Shown one piece after another: positions 33,230 to 45,290 of a DNA stretch of 64,000 bases. Made by a program: the position numbers and the translations under genes. The notes under the pieces were generated by a model. It had not been told where the DNA came from. It did no database searches and was given only the letters and a program-made list of their open reading frames with translations. The stretch is from Eulemur rufifrons (lineage: Eukaryota > Chordata > Mammalia > Primates > Lemuridae), in the NCBI RefSeq assembly GCF_041146395.1, contig NC_091010.1, positions 52,534,001-52,598,000 on the forward strand. Direction: 5' to 3'. Each line of letters begins with the position of its first letter. The stretch's first letter is position 1.

Positions 33230-33480
33230 GCAAGTAAAGGCTACTTTTTGGGTGTGGCAAAACTATGAGTCAATGACGTATCTAACTAGAGAGTACGTTT
33301 TCTATGTGTAAGTCAAAAGCCTACAGGCAAAAATCATTGCTTTTCCCTCACTGTAATAAGCCACTCAGTCATTCACTCAACTACTTAAGAAACCCACTAC
33401 TTAAGGAGCCAAATGCTCCTATTTAAGCTCTTTAATTGTGATTTCCACCAGCAGAGTACTGGTGCATTAGTTTCTCCAAA
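33230..33480. other. Candidate regulatory block with AP-1 and CRE-like words
   Basis: 'tgagtca' at 33,266-33,272 is followed two bases later by 'tgacgta' (33,274-33,280), with a TATA/MEF2-like 'ctatttaag' near 33,419. Repeat-free. Individual motifs are common by chance, so this is only a candidate. Confidence 0.3.
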
Positions 33481-34170
33481 TACGTACCCCCCACTTAAAT
33501 TGTAAAATGCATACTTCCAGGGAAATCCACTTTACACATTTATAATATATTATATTGAAATAAGAACAGCTTTTAGCAGGCTTTTTGCCATTATTGCAAG
33601 CTTTTGAAATCTTTATTTCTTAAAAAAGGAAAAAAAAAATCACAGGTCACATTTTGCCACAGGGCAGGCAAAGGCTAGTTAGGTAGTTGTATATGAACTA
33701 CAGAGTGAGCCAAATATGGATATTTATTCCTTACCAGTTATGTATTTTTTTCTTGAGTTAGAAAAACATTTTTAGTGAATTGGAAAAAAATGCCTTCAAC
33801 TAGAAAGGAAGGTTCACTTGTAACTTCAAAAAGCCACAATATTTGAAACTCACATGTGAATAGCAACACAAATTCCTCCTACCTAGTTCACTGAAAATTC
33901 TTGTAAAAATCTGCCTGGGACAAAGAAGAGGCAAATAAAATGATTCAGAAGCCAAACAGGTTCCATTAAAAGTACATATAAGTGGAAATCCTGGTGTCTC
34001 ATAAAGATTTTGGTTTCTTACCTTCACTGCTAGCGGTTTGCGATAGCTCCTTCAATCATAGAAGTTCACCTCCTGCAGCACATACTTTGTCTGCATTTCT
34101 GAAATGCACACACCTGTTTGGCAAAGAGCATTTATATACAGAGTACCTGTGGGGTACAATCACCACTGAA
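33481..34170. other. Unique AT-rich sequence
   Basis: A-runs near 33,625-33,640. No gene recognised. Confidence 0.4.
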
Positions 34171-34172
34171 GT

Positions 34173-34368
34173 CAGTGGTTCTCAATCTTCATTGCATGCT
34201 TTAGGATCCCCTATGGGAATAAAAAAAAAAAAAAATGCTAACACCTGGGACCCACCTGAAACAGATTCAAATTTAATCTATCAGGAGTAGGACCCAGCTA
34301 TCAGAATGTTTAGGAGCTCCCTGGGTGAATCTAATATGCATCAAGTGTTGAAGGTCACTGATTTAGAT
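34173..34368 (+). mobile_element. hAT-Charlie non-autonomous transposon (MER5-group-like)
   Basis: Starts 'cagtggttctcaatcttcat', contains 'cacctgggacccacctgaaa' and ends 'gtgttgaaggtcactg', the inverted termini of a MER-type hAT element. An A15 run (34,221-34,235) sits inside. Confidence 0.78.
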
Positions 34369-35055
34369 GAAATTTATTTTGAAATTGCCTCTAGAACAAA
34401 TGGTTGAAGGAGAATATGCAATATGATTCAAAAGGGGAAATAGGAAGTAGAAACCTTCACAACAGGTATGATGCAAGTGAACATGTGAGCAACAGTGTAC
34501 ATATTTTTAATTTTAATATTTTTACTATAATAGATGGTGAGGACACAGTTATGACCCAAACTATAGGTAGACCCTGGAACAATGTAGAACTCAAACTATA
34601 GTAACTTTTGTAAAAGAAAAAAAAAAAGGCTTTCATAGTGCTGTGACAGCACGTATTAGTAGTTGGGGGATTCTGTTAGGGGATTTCCTCAGGAAGATTC
34701 AGCTGAGATTGGACGGATGAGAAGAAATAGACCAGGTGACGATGGAAGGACTCCAGGTGGAGAGATCCCCATGTATATATCACCAGCATGACAGAAAAGA
34801 GATGGGTACATTTGGTAGACAGAAAGAAAGTCTGGCTGGAACTGAGTGAAAAAGGGAGAGATTTTAACTGGGAGCCAAGGGTAACAAAGGAAACGTCACA
34901 TTCAGAGCCTTGCTGGATGACTAACTTGACAGCTTGGGGCAGGAAGTGAAATGGGTCATCTAAATGCTGTGAACTCTACTCCCTGGGACATTTATTAATC
35001 AATAGCCAAGCAGCAGCTACAGGGCATGAGCTATGCTAGGCAATGACCAGAGTGG
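34369..35055. other. Unique sequence
   Basis: A-run at 34,616-34,627. No gene recognised. Confidence 0.4.
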
Positions 35056-35059
35056 GTTC

Positions 35060-35260
35060 TGAGTCGTCAAATTCAACCCCAACACTTATTTCCTGTCTGA
35101 CTTGAACAAATTATTTACCATCTCTTCCCTGTACCTGTAAAACGCAATAATTAGTGAACTCGCCTCCTAGGGCTTACTAGCTACATATGAAGTGAGATCA
35201 TGCATGCTGAGCCCCTGTCAATAGGACATGCCTAATAAGTGTTACCTACTCTTATTAGGA
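35060..35260 (+). mobile_element. MIR SINE
   Basis: 'tgacttgaacaaattattta', 'cctgtaaaacgcaataatta', 'catgcctaataagtgttacc' follow MIR order. Confidence 0.75.
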
Positions 35261-35773
35261 CTTGAGAGAACCCACCAGGTAGTCAGAGAAACAAGCATGA
35301 ACACAGCTACCTCTGATCTAATAGAGAGTGCACTGAGGATGTGGGGAACTGAAATATAATCTTGGAAGAGCATAGAGTAAAAGAGATTAATTTTGAATCA
35401 CGGACCAGAGAAGACTTCGTGGGGATAGAAGGAGCTGTCTGAAAGATGCCTTGAATAGCAAACAGCATCACCTTCCTATTCTCTTCTGGTTTATTTTGCC
35501 TGTACTGCCAACTCTTTTATCCCTGTTACTTTCTGTGTCTAAGCAACACCAAAGCACTAGTAACCGCTCATGTTAAGCCAGAATTTAGAAGAGAAGCAAA
35601 GATCTGGCACAGGGGAAAGAGACATTGATAAAAAGTAGTTAGTGAGTTCCAGTTATATAGGCAGGATTTAATACAGAAGAGTGCTTAATGCATGTCCAAA
35701 GATTTCATATCTTATTTGCAATGAAGATGACTTTGGCACATTTTTACAACATATAGAAAAATAATTTTAAAAA
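35261..35773. other. Unique sequence
   Basis: Possible trace of the unnamed old repeat at 35,270-35,450. No exon. Confidence 0.4.
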
Positions 35774-35950
35774 AGGGGGATAGACAGTCTTGAAGGTCTG
35801 ACTCAGGTGGGGCAAAGGGAATATATGTAACCTAAACATTTGTACCCCCGTAATATGCTGAAATAAAAAACAATAAAAAATTTTAAAAAATAAAAATAAA
35901 TAAAAATTTAAAAAAGACTAACTTCTTCTAAAATAATAAAAAAAAAAAAA
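35774..35950 (+). mobile_element. 5'-truncated L1 3' end with long A-rich tail
   Basis: 'gtctgactcaggtggggcaa' and 'taaacatttgtacccccgta' match the shared strepsirrhine-type L1 terminus. The tail (about 35,862-35,950) is a run of AAT/A-rich units. Confidence 0.88.
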
Positions 35951-37585
35951 CACTTTTTAAAAGAAAAGGCAGTCTTACAGTTTTACCCTTCACCAGTGGG
36001 CAGGGAATACTGCTCTGGCAGGTTCCTGCTGTTATAAGTGTGCTCTGCAGGATCTGAGCAGGTGATGGAACATGTTCATTAATACACCAAGTTCTGAGCT
36101 TTTTTCCTACCAGGCAGCAGCAATGACAGGCAGCAGCAATGGCAGTTTGATTTAAAGGGAAGGAAGACCTATCAGAGTGATAGGAGAACAGGAAAATAAT
36201 ACAGCTGGACATTTCTAATTAACACCAGAAGTTACCTTGTGGTTGCTTCAGAAACGGAGATGATATCAGGATATGCCAGGCATCAGTCTGCTGAAAGCAC
36301 AGCCTACCTCAGCGTGAGTCATGACAGGACAGAAACAAGGAGAAATACTCTGTTCAAGGGAGCTGCTCTCAGAAGCAATCCATAACTACCTTTTTTCTCC
36401 TGAAGGCTAAAGTCACCCAAAAGGGATTGCTTTGAGAGATTACCCTTCTTTACACACCCCGCTTGGACCATTTGAGCTCCAGCCATGGAGAAACAAAGCT
36501 ATTTAATTTCAGAAACCAGTAGTTTCTTTATGACATTTGGCAGAAAAGAATGTGAGAAGTTGTGGAACAAGCTCCTTGTAGACATCGATTGTTACAGAGT
36601 ACAGATGTCTAGGGGGCTTTAATCACAATAAACATCCCATCAACCATTATAAAAAATGTGCTCAGGAATGAGAAAAGACCTCATAAAGGAAGCCTAGATG
36701 AAGCAATGTACTTGTATGGTCCAGTAAGCCGAGCAATGGGCCAAGACTCTAGAGATTCTGAACCACCACCATGTCCTGAAAGAACAACTCACTTGGCAAA
36801 TTCTGCCCTCTCGCCTCATTGGGGAAAGCATGGGGCACAACCACTGCCCCACCTGGCAAGGTGGCACAGAAGGAAAGCTATGGGCCAGCCATCTGCAAGA
36901 CACAGATAGAAGGTCCTTCTGCCACTGAACTTTCTTTTTAATTTTAATTGTTCTGAGAAAGAACACCATGTGCCATGTATTCTAGTGGCACAGAAACTTT
37001 GCTTTGCAGAAGAAAGCAGTTCATAAAAACAGGTGAAAACTCCCTCTTAACATATACTTGCCACATAACCATTGATAATTAACTCAAACACTTACAGAAA
37101 GAGAAATAACATCCCTCTTTTTCATTTAACTCATTTGTAAGTGATAAAGGGCAAGAGGGCAAGAAATGGGGGAAATAAGTGAATGCCATTTGCTGGTGTA
37201 ATGGTAAAATTTACTCTGTTCCCCTAAGCTTCTCCCAGGGCAGAGAGAGAGAGGTGGAGCTTTTTCTCTAATTGCGCTATAGTGATTGTAGTAAATAGCT
37301 CTATCCCAATAATGTGAGAGAGGTTCGTGACACTAAGAAGCCACAGTTAATTGATAGATCCCCTCAAATAAGACATTTTAAGCTGAGTTTATTTTCTATT
37401 TATGCGCTTTCGGTCCATCCCCCTTTCACTATGCACTGGGTGGCTTTCTTGTCACCATGTGCATGGAGATGTTCCGTGTAGGCTTTAGCATTCAGCTTCC
37501 CCTTCTCAAGTCCTCAACTGTTTGACCATTGGCTTTTCCCTGCCCTAAATGTCATTAAAACATCAAAGAACATGACTGGGAACAC
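35951..37585. other. Repeat-poor stretch with candidate regulatory DNA
   Basis: A 16-bp tandem pair ('caggcagcagcaatg') lies at 36,113-36,142. Segment 36,230-36,650 is complex, repeat-free, and has an AP-1 word 'tgagtca' at 36,315-36,321. Frames at 36,658-36,969 on both strands are unsupported as genes. Confidence 0.4.
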
Positions 37586-37622
37586 AGAGAAGTAAAAAAA
37601 AAAAGAAAAAAAAAACAAAATA
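37586..37622. repeat. A-rich low-complexity run
   Basis: A runs interrupted by G and C. Confidence 0.85.
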
Positions 37623-38745
37623 GACAACAAAAACCCATCAGAGCATGAAAGACAAGAAAGGGATGAAATCGGCATTGTTTATTCTTATATAATCAGTGGA
37701 TAACCATTTTATGAAAGAGATGCATCCCCAGAAGAAAATAATTGCTCATAAAATGAGTTTCTTGAACACAAATCTTATCTTCATGTGACCATCATGATAA
37801 ATTCAGCAAATGTATTCTTTATTATGTACACAAAACTCAGTAACTGTGTAGTTCCTAGAGAAAGGAATTAAGATAACAGCCTATTATATTATTGGGATTA
37901 TAAAATGTTATCAGTCTCTGCCTTTTGGAAGTCCTAGCCACAAATCGGGGCTTACCTTTTCCAATTTATGCCTTCTCAAACAAGGGCTCAACTGCACTCA
38001 ACTCCTAAACCTGAACAAAGTAATTCTTTCTCACATTAAACTAGAGTCAGAAATAGACTTTCTTTGCATGTACTCTCTCTGCTCTCTCTTCTGCTCTCTC
38101 TCCTTTTCTCTCCCTTCCTGCCTCCTTTGCTCTCTAAATCTGGGTTCCCTCTAGTGGAACTGAGCTACAATACCTTATTTTGCCTATAGAGTCCACCATT
38201 TAACAAAGGGCAAACGTAGAAACAAAGAAAAAATTGAACTTTAGACGAGATTTGTTTTCAATTTGGAAATTCCAAATCCTACATAATCGGTTCACTTTAA
38301 AATTCTGTATTAGTACTTACATGATGCATGAGAATAGAAGTGTATTGCAATCCACACATTAGCACTAACCCTGTCTAAATCAGGAAAACAATATAAAGAA
38401 AGGAACTCTATGCACCAAGGGAAATAACAGATTACATAACTTGATTCCTTAATAATTAATTAGTTAGGTGATCAATTAATTAATTTATTCTACTGAACTT
38501 CACCAATTCCCTAGAACAATCATTTCCTAAGCAGACCTACCTCAGGAATCTCTCATCATTCAGAGCCTCATAGGTTCAGATTTATAAACACTCTTAATTA
38601 TACCTTCTATGAAAACAAACCTATTTGATTTGCGGAATGTTTTTGCTGCTGTTGATGGAAAAAGAGCATGGATATCCTTTATACAATGCAGCTATCACAG
38701 GACAGAAATAACAACCTTCCTATAGTGGAAATGTTATCTGTTGGC
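37623..38745. other. Unique sequence with CT-rich patch
   Basis: A CT-rich low-complexity patch at about 38,074-38,132. Nothing else recognised. Confidence 0.45.
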
Positions 38746-38748
38746 CTT

Positions 38749-38857
38749 GGTTTTTTGTTTTTTGTTTGTTTCTTTTAGAGACAGGGTCTCACTAAGTTCA
38801 CAGAGGCTGGAGTGCAGTGGTATCCACAGGCACAATCACAGTGCACTGCAGCCTTAG
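38749..38857 (-). mobile_element. Alu monomer (FLAM-like), 3' half
   Basis: T-rich tail, 'agagacagggtctcactaag', 'gctggagtgcagtggtatcc', up to 'gcactgcagccttag'. Interrupted by an L1 and resumes at 39,066. Together the two pieces make only one Alu arm. Confidence 0.82.
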
Positions 38858-39065
38858 ATCAACACTTAAGTGCACATATAGTAATAACATTCATCAGGTG
38901 TCGGGCAGGTGGGAGGGGCGAGGAGGGGATGGGCATATACACACCTAATAGGTGTGATGTGCACCATCTGGGGAACGGACAGGCTTGAAGCTCTGACTTG
39001 GGTGGAGCAAGGGCAACATACATAACCTAAACATTTGTACCCCCATAATATGTTGGGGAAAAAAA
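38858..39065 (+). mobile_element. 5'-truncated L1 3' UTR nested in an Alu monomer
   Basis: 'atcaacacttaagtgcacat', 'cattcatcaggtgtcgggca', a G-rich polypurine tract, 'cttgaagctctgacttgggt' and 'catttgtacccccataat' with an A8 tail. It matches the 13,190-13,370 copy in full order. Confidence 0.93.
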
Positions 39066-39128
39066 GTGATCCTCCTACCTCAGTCTCCCCAGTAGCTGGA
39101 ACTACAGATGTGCACCACACCACCCAGC
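39066..39128 (-). mobile_element. Alu monomer (FLAM-like), 5' half
   Basis: 'gtgatcctcctacctcagtc' to 'accacacc' and 'acccagcc' completes the arm. About 16 bp expected between the two halves ('gaactcctgggctcaa') are missing at the L1 junction. Confidence 0.82.
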
Positions 39129-39394
39129 CTTACTGGCCTTGTTTTAAAGATATTTGAGACACCTAAATTCAACTTTTATTCAATATGACAGAGAACTAGG
39201 GATTTGTGATTCATAAATATTCTGGCAAATAGATAATTTTTATTTAAATACTCAACATGGATTGCCATTTTTAAAAGAAGTATGTGTTAGGATATTACTA
39301 ACAATGAAATTACTTCAACTGTAATTTTGTTTGATGATTCAGAAGGCACTCCGGGCCGTTGTACCATCTCGTGAAGTAAGAACCCCCAGTTCAG
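39129..39394. other. Unique spacer
   Basis: No feature recognised. Confidence 0.4.
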
Positions 39395-39600
39395 AATGCC
39401 TGAGTTTGAATCCTAGCCCTGCCACTCATCTGTACGGTCTTGAGCAAGTTGCTTACCACCTCCATGCTTCGGTTTCCTCATCAGTAAAGTGAAGATAATG
39501 ACAGTATTTTCTCACCTCAAAGGATGATAAATTAGTATACATCAGACTGTGTCTGGCACATGGGATCCAGAAAATAAATGTTAGCAATCATAAAAATTGC
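39395..39600 (+). mobile_element. MIR SINE, well preserved
   Basis: 'gtttgaatcctagccctgcc', 'cttgagcaagttgcttacca', 'cggtttcctcatcagtaaag' and 'gtgtctggcacatgggatcc' track the MIR consensus from the tRNA-like part to the 3' end. Confidence 0.92.
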
Positions 39601-41105
39601 AAATATTAAATATCATTATACTAAAGTTCTGGTTGACAAAGAATTTTGGTTTATAGTTCCAACTGCCTAAAATTTTATTTCCAAGTAGTACAATTTAAAG
39701 CATTTAAAATCTGAATCTGTTTGATATCCAAAGGCAGTAAGATAATTCTGCAACTTTTTAGAGAAAACTAGGGAAATCACCAACTATAAAAGCACATTGC
39801 TAATGGTGCTACCTGGGTTTTTATCATGCGCTGAAACTCTTCCCTGTAATGCCTCTTGTGATGGGAAACCAATAAGCCATTTTTATATTTTCATTGATCT
39901 GAATTTGTTTTCTATGATTAGTGTCTGCATAAAAATTTCTTAGCTTAATCTAAATCATCTCTAATACAAGACATAAAATCTGTCTTTGTTGTTTTCTCAT
40001 TAGAACCTCGGGTTATAGGCAGGCCAGCCAATAAGTTCAAAACAAGGGACTTCACCCACACAGCTAGCTCTTACAATGAGGCCAAAAGCAAATCCCACGC
40101 ACACATTATAAAGACACTCTTTCAGCAAAAGTGACAAATGCAAGCAGTCTGGTTTCGCTGAAACTGTGACATGATATGGCTATAGTTTCCCACACAATCT
40201 TATTTTTCAATGTTTTCAATTCCAAGATAAGGACCTTAAAAACAAAAGCAATTACTTTGCTTTGTTTTACGCTATTTCAAGGCATCATCTCTGGTGGAGA
40301 CAAAGGCTCTATGCCTCCTAGTAACTGCTCAGATGGCAGAAGAGATGTACGAAATCCCAGTAAAACAAGAAGCCCAGATTTCCTGGGAGGTCATAACTGA
40401 CAACAAAAGAAAAAGTCACTGAAACGCTGTGGATGTCAGAGTTAAGGACCTGCAGTTCTGCTCTTGTAAAGAACCCAAGGGATTCTGTATAAAGGATGGG
40501 CCTGTGTAGCGCTTTGACTATGAGCTTTATTATGAAAAGAACTTGGGAGCAATAGGAGATGAGACAATAATGAATTCTGTAAAATGAAAGGGACCTCAGA
40601 AGTCCATCTAGCCCATCCTTCCACCACCAAGCAGGCTGTGTTCACAATCCAGACAGCAGAGAGCCTACCCTGTTTTATGCTATTGGATGCTGCCACTCCC
40701 CAAAAAATAAGTAGAAAAAAAAAAAAGAACAGCTCAGTAATCTACTCACAGACTCGAGAGTAGATATTCTACCAAATGAAATAAAATTCAATTACAAAGT
40801 ACATCAGAATGCCAGAGATTTGATTATTATGAGGGTCAAAGAATGCTTCTGACAGACAGTAATCTTTAATTTATCATTTGTCCTCATACACAGAATCCAT
40901 ACCAGTGACACCGCACAGCTCTACCATGGCTAACAAACCCCCTGCCAGACTTCATCTCCCACACTCCCATACGCAATCACACATGTACACATGTACACTG
41001 GAATATTACAATGTAGAGAGAAGAATGGAAAGGGCAGTAAGGATTTAAAGTCTTTATTCTACCTGTCCTCAGCATGTTTTACCTGTCTGATTCCCTATAA
41101 TTTAA
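39601..41105. other. Repeat-poor stretch
   Basis: A weak MIR3-like trace at 40,560-40,640 ('agggacctcagaagtccatc'). Otherwise unique. Short frames at 40,176-40,696 are unsupported. Confidence 0.4.
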
Positions 41106-41109
41106 GATT

Positions 41110-41250
41110 CATTCAATAATTGCTTTTTTTCTCATCTGTAAAAGTGGGAAACTAGTACTGAAGAGGGTTCTTGTGAGGTTAAGAATAATTAATAGATGGG
41201 AAAGGACTTTGAAGATAGCAAAGTGTACAGTGAGGTAAATATCTTTGCTA
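41110..41250 (+). mobile_element. MIR SINE fragment
   Basis: 'ctcatctgtaaaagtgggaa', 'gttcttgtgaggttaagaat' and 'gggaaaggactttgaag' follow the MIR 3' half. Confidence 0.65.
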
Positions 41251-41583
41251 TAATTTTATGATCATGTACTTAGTGAGGTCTCAGATGTGGCAAACCTCAA
41301 AACGGAGGCTGCCAGAACTTCTCTGACTTCACACAGGATTGTTTAGTCCTCATACCCCCCAACATTCCCGAAGCCCTGGAGGAGGCCACTTTTGATCAAA
41401 AGCATCACTTTGGGATCAGGAAAGGGAGCCGCCTACTCGATATCTTGGCTAACAACCCTTTTGCTTTTCTTTGTGGTATTTGTGACCATAAGCCCCTGGC
41501 TCACAATTTTCTCTTCTCTTTTGACGCTTGCAATTACGTATACTCTAACTCAGGCAGTATCTTTTTACATGAGAAAAAAGTAC
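41251..41583. other. Unique sequence
   Basis: Includes a 64-codon hydrophobic frame at 41,392-41,586. I find no family, signal or context for it and do not call it a gene. Confidence 0.4.
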
Positions 41584-41700
41584 TGAATGTCTTGAGCCCA
41601 AGAGTTTGAGACTACAGGAAGCTATGATGACGCCACTGCGCTCTAGCCCTGGCAACAGAGTGAGACCTTGTCTTAAAAAAGTAAAAAAAGGAAAAAAAAA
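41584..41700 (+). mobile_element. Alu 3' fragment, strepsirrhine-type
   Basis: 'cttgagcccaagagtttgag', 'gaagctatgatgacgccact' and 'tctagccctggcaacagagt' followed by an A-rich tail: the last third of the right arm only. Confidence 0.85.
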
Positions 41701-42890
41701 GTATGGAATATAACTCATTTTAGCACTTCTTTTATTGTCTCGTATCATCTTTCTTTCCCACTAAATTTTTAAGGAGCTCAAAGAATCATATTTTAGTTAA
41801 TTTTATTGAATCACCAGCATCTAAACCAATCCCTTAAAAATTTTCAAGTGTATACCGAGTCAGGTCTTCACATTTGCAAATATCTCTTCTCTTTCTCTTT
41901 CCAAGTTAAATCAAGAAAATTTGTCTTCTGTCTCCACTCCAGCCAGATACATCTATGAGTAAAAAATAACAGTAATCTTGCTTGACAAGTATAAGAGCTG
42001 TGCCAGTGACGTATTCCATCAAGAAAAAGGAAAGACAACTTTGGAGAAAATTAGACATAAAAATGAGCGAGTTCACTCTCTGCAAAGTAATCTTACAGTA
42101 TTTAACAAGAATTTTTAGCACTTATTAGAATTTCTCACAGAGGAATGTATGCAAATAAATAATCAAAAGATAAAACCAAAAATAATTTGTTCAAAAACAT
42201 ACATAATGGATACTTACTTATAACATGAAAAATAAAATGAGTAAATTCCCAAGCAACATCAGTATAGCATAATAACAAAATATTACTTACATATCTAATT
42301 ACAATGCTTACTTTCAACTTATGAAAGGCAAGAAAAAGAAAATGACTTTTTTTCTAGTAAAATTTAAAAAATTAACATGATTTGTTTAGTAAAATGCATA
42401 ATAAAGACACCATCTATTCTGTTTTTCAACATCTCTTATAAAAAAGCCAACGCAACACACCCCATTTAGACTGCAGCACAAGAGGAAAAACTATGTTTAA
42501 AAAGCCAGCATGCTTCCCTTTTTAAGACAGTAAAAGCTCTGTTATTCAGTATGTTTTCCTCTTTTTGTGTGGACAATTCAGTGTAAAATCCAAGTCTCCA
42601 ATATAATAGCTTTGCTTAATCTGGGTTCTTGTATAATTATTCTTTCATTCCTTTAATTATTTGCTTGTTTTATTTCACGCACACAAAGTTATGGTTTCAT
42701 TTTATCTCTATCATATAATGTAAAATATCTTAAAATTATTGTGGAAATAAGTAGGGCATACTAAATACACAAATGAATAATTAAAAATTTCAAATATGCT
42801 GATTATATTGGAATAGAGAAATACATTAACAGAATAAGGTTAAGTGAATAATATATGTGAAACAAATATTAGAAGCTAATCTGAATGGAC
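41701..42890. other. Long AT-rich unique stretch
   Basis: No repeat recognised with confidence, and no gene. Confidence 0.4.
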
Positions 42891-42894
42891 AATA

Positions 42895-43100
42895 TTAGTA
42901 GCTAAACTTTATTGGGATTTTACTCTGTATCAGACACTGTTAAATGTGCTTCACATTTTAGTACATCAATGAATCCTCACAACCACCCTATAAGGTAGGT
43001 TTTAGCACTCCCGTGTTCCCTTATCTTTTGATGAGGAAACTGAGGCACAGAAAAGTTAAGTCATCTGTACAAATTCATGCAAGTAGCCAGCTAGCTATAT
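42895..43100 (-). mobile_element. MIR SINE, well preserved
   Basis: 'aatcctcacaaccaccctat', 'aaggtaggttttagcactcc', 'gatgaggaaactgaggcaca' are near-consensus antisense MIR. Confidence 0.93.
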
Positions 43101-44000
43101 ATAATTTTAATATGCAGAGCTATTTTCTTAACTTAAAAGAGCTTATATTTATAACAATAATACTCATTTGTAAGGTGAATGGACACTGAATTTTATTTCT
43201 TCTAAAGTCTATGTAAAAGTCAAAAGTTATCCTGTTGATCTTAAGCATAATTTTTCTCACATCAACATTTTAACATTCATTAATACTTCAATAGTATTGT
43301 TTTCTATTATTTTAACCACAATGTTGCAGATGAATGAGGTAGGTGAAATTAGTTTGAGTAGAGGCACATTTAGGTTATAATTACGGATAACTTTAATTAT
43401 AATTACAAGTATAATTATTTAAGGCATCTTTTTCATTAAAGTGCTCATGGAAACAGAAGGAGAGGTAATGTTAAAACACCACGGGAAGCTAGAACTCTTG
43501 ATAACCCACCTGCCATAGCTCAGGATAATTAATACAGCCTACCTGGGACACGAGGTTAGAATTTCAGAGTCAAGAAAATAGAATTGAGTTGTTTTAACAC
43601 CCCAGAGAGACTTTGCCACAAAAGAGAATGTGACCACTCTATTTTTGTGATCTGATTTGCAAAGCACCTGGATTTATGGCGTCTCTTTATTCCCTATTTT
43701 CTCCTCATGTTAGTGTTTTTTTCCTCACAATGTCCTTTAATTCAACAAGGTCAGGGATACTGCATCTTGAAATGGGAAGTCAGTGGTAAGAAGGCATGTA
43801 GACACAGGAGATTAACAGTGGATCAGTCTGTTTCTTTGTTTTTGATTTTTGTTTTTTTCAAAGAATTCTTTATGTCAAAAGGAAAAAATGCATACTGCCT
43901 GTTTCAAATTACCCAGGAATAAATATGCTTCCATACAGTCAGAAAATCAGCCAGTAGAAGTGGATGACCTTTCCTTGGCTCAATAAGAACCTTATTGGAT
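43101..44000. other. AT-rich unique stretch
   Basis: No feature recognised. The frame at 43,707-43,922 is unsupported. Confidence 0.4.
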
Positions 44001-44004
44001 AAAT

Positions 44005-44945
44005 AATTTCTATTTTTTTAAATTTGTTGAGACACGTTTTGTGGCCTAGAATGTGATCAATCGTAGAGAATGTTCCAAGAGCTGATGAGAAGAATGCATA
44101 TTCAGTAGTTTTGGGATAGAATGTTCTATAAATGTCTGTTAGGCCCATTTGTTCTAGAGTCCTAAGTCCATTGTCTCTTTATTTTCTGTTTGGAGGATCT
44201 GTCCCATTCTGTCAGTGGGATATGGAAGTCCCTGGCTATTACAATGCTGCTGTTTACCATTTTATTTAGATCAAGTAGGATTTGCTTTATAAATCTGGGT
44301 GCACCTGTGTTAGGTGCATAGATATTTAGCATTGTTATATTTTCTTGTTGAATTGTTCCCTTCACCATTTTATAATGGTCTTTGTCTTTCTTTACTTTTG
44401 TTTATTTGAAGTCTATGTTATCTGATATGAGAATGGCTATACCAGCTTTCTTTCGGTTGCCATTTGCAAAGAATATTGTTTTCCATTCCTTAACCTTGAG
44501 TCTAAATGAGTCCTTGTGGGTTAGATGTGTTTCCTGGAGACAGCAGATACTTGGCTCATATGTTTTTATCCATTCAGCCAACCTACTGTCATGTAGAACT
44601 TTATTGCTTTGTTTTACCTCTTGAGCCACTATGGTATCTGGGCCCTGAACTTTAGCTTTTGGACGGTTTGACACTGGAGGGTGTCTATTATGCTGATCAG
44701 TGTATAATGCAGATCTGAGTACTTCTGCAAGGCAGGTCTGGTCTTGACAAATTCTCTCAGCATTTGCTTGTCTGAGAAAGTCTTTATTTCTCCCTCATAT
44801 AAGAAACTTAGTTTTGCAGGATATAAAATTCTAGGTTGGCCATTATTCTGTTTGAGAAGACTGAGAATGGGGCTCCAGGCCTCTCTGGCTTGTATGGTCT
44901 CAGTTGAGAAGTCTGCAGTTAGTCTGATGGGTTTTCCATTATGAA
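44005..44945 (-). pseudogene. L1 fragment: ORF1 3' part, spacer and ORF2 endonuclease domain (broken)
   Basis: Minus-strand translation between about 44,600 and 44,010 gives the ORF2 endonuclease: 'CCLQETHLTHKDS' keeps the catalytic glutamate of QETH, 'NIYAPNTGAPRFIKQ' keeps the Tyr-Ala-Pro-Asn block, and 'FSTIDHILG' keeps the DHI aspartate. The usual GDFN motif reads RDFH, so its catalytic asparagine is gone. In-frame stops at about 44,402-44,404 and 44,162-44,164 and a frame change before 44,148 kill the frame. The part at 44,690-44,945 matches the antisense ORF1 end ('gtctgatgggttttcc'). Sequence stops at both ends, without the L1 tail or the reverse-transcriptase domain. It cannot encode a working protein. 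Confidence 0.93.
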
Positions 44946-44987
44946 AAGGAAAGGTTCATAAAGGTTTCCTTTATGAAAACCCATCAG
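44924..44987. repeat. Fold-back inverted repeat at the L1 5' junction
   Basis: 'ctgatgggttttc' (44,924-44,936), which is L1 sequence, is exactly reverse-complemented at 44,975-44,987 just outside the L1. Weaker pairing ('ggaaagg' and 'cctttat') lies inside. Confidence 0.88.
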
Positions 44988-45290
44988 AGCCTTACCAGAT
45001 AAATGACTGAGAGATGCTACAGTTGGTTAGGAAAGGGGTATGTGCATGTCTATGTGTATCTGTATAATTATATTCCAATATATATGTTTATGCACATATG
45101 TAATACATATATAAATAAATATAAATATGTATGGGTATATAAGAAAATGCATCAACATATAGGAAGTTATTTCTGATTAGTGAAAATAAGGGAGCTTTTG
45201 TTTTCTTTTTTATTTTTCTATTTTCATGTTTTCTAAAATAAGTAGGCAGTAGTTTTAAAATAAAATTGTTTTAGAAAAACTTGTAGAGTA
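44988..45290 (+). mobile_element. Possible old L1M 3' UTR, AT-rich
   Basis: 'gcttttgttttctttttta', 'ttttctattttcatgttttc' recall the L1M 3' UTR. The centre (45,060-45,130) is TA-rich low complexity. Confidence 0.4.

Noticed and set aside
41392..41586. Hydrophobic 64-codon frame
   Set aside because: T-rich DNA gives hydrophobic residues. No motif, homolog or transcript signal.
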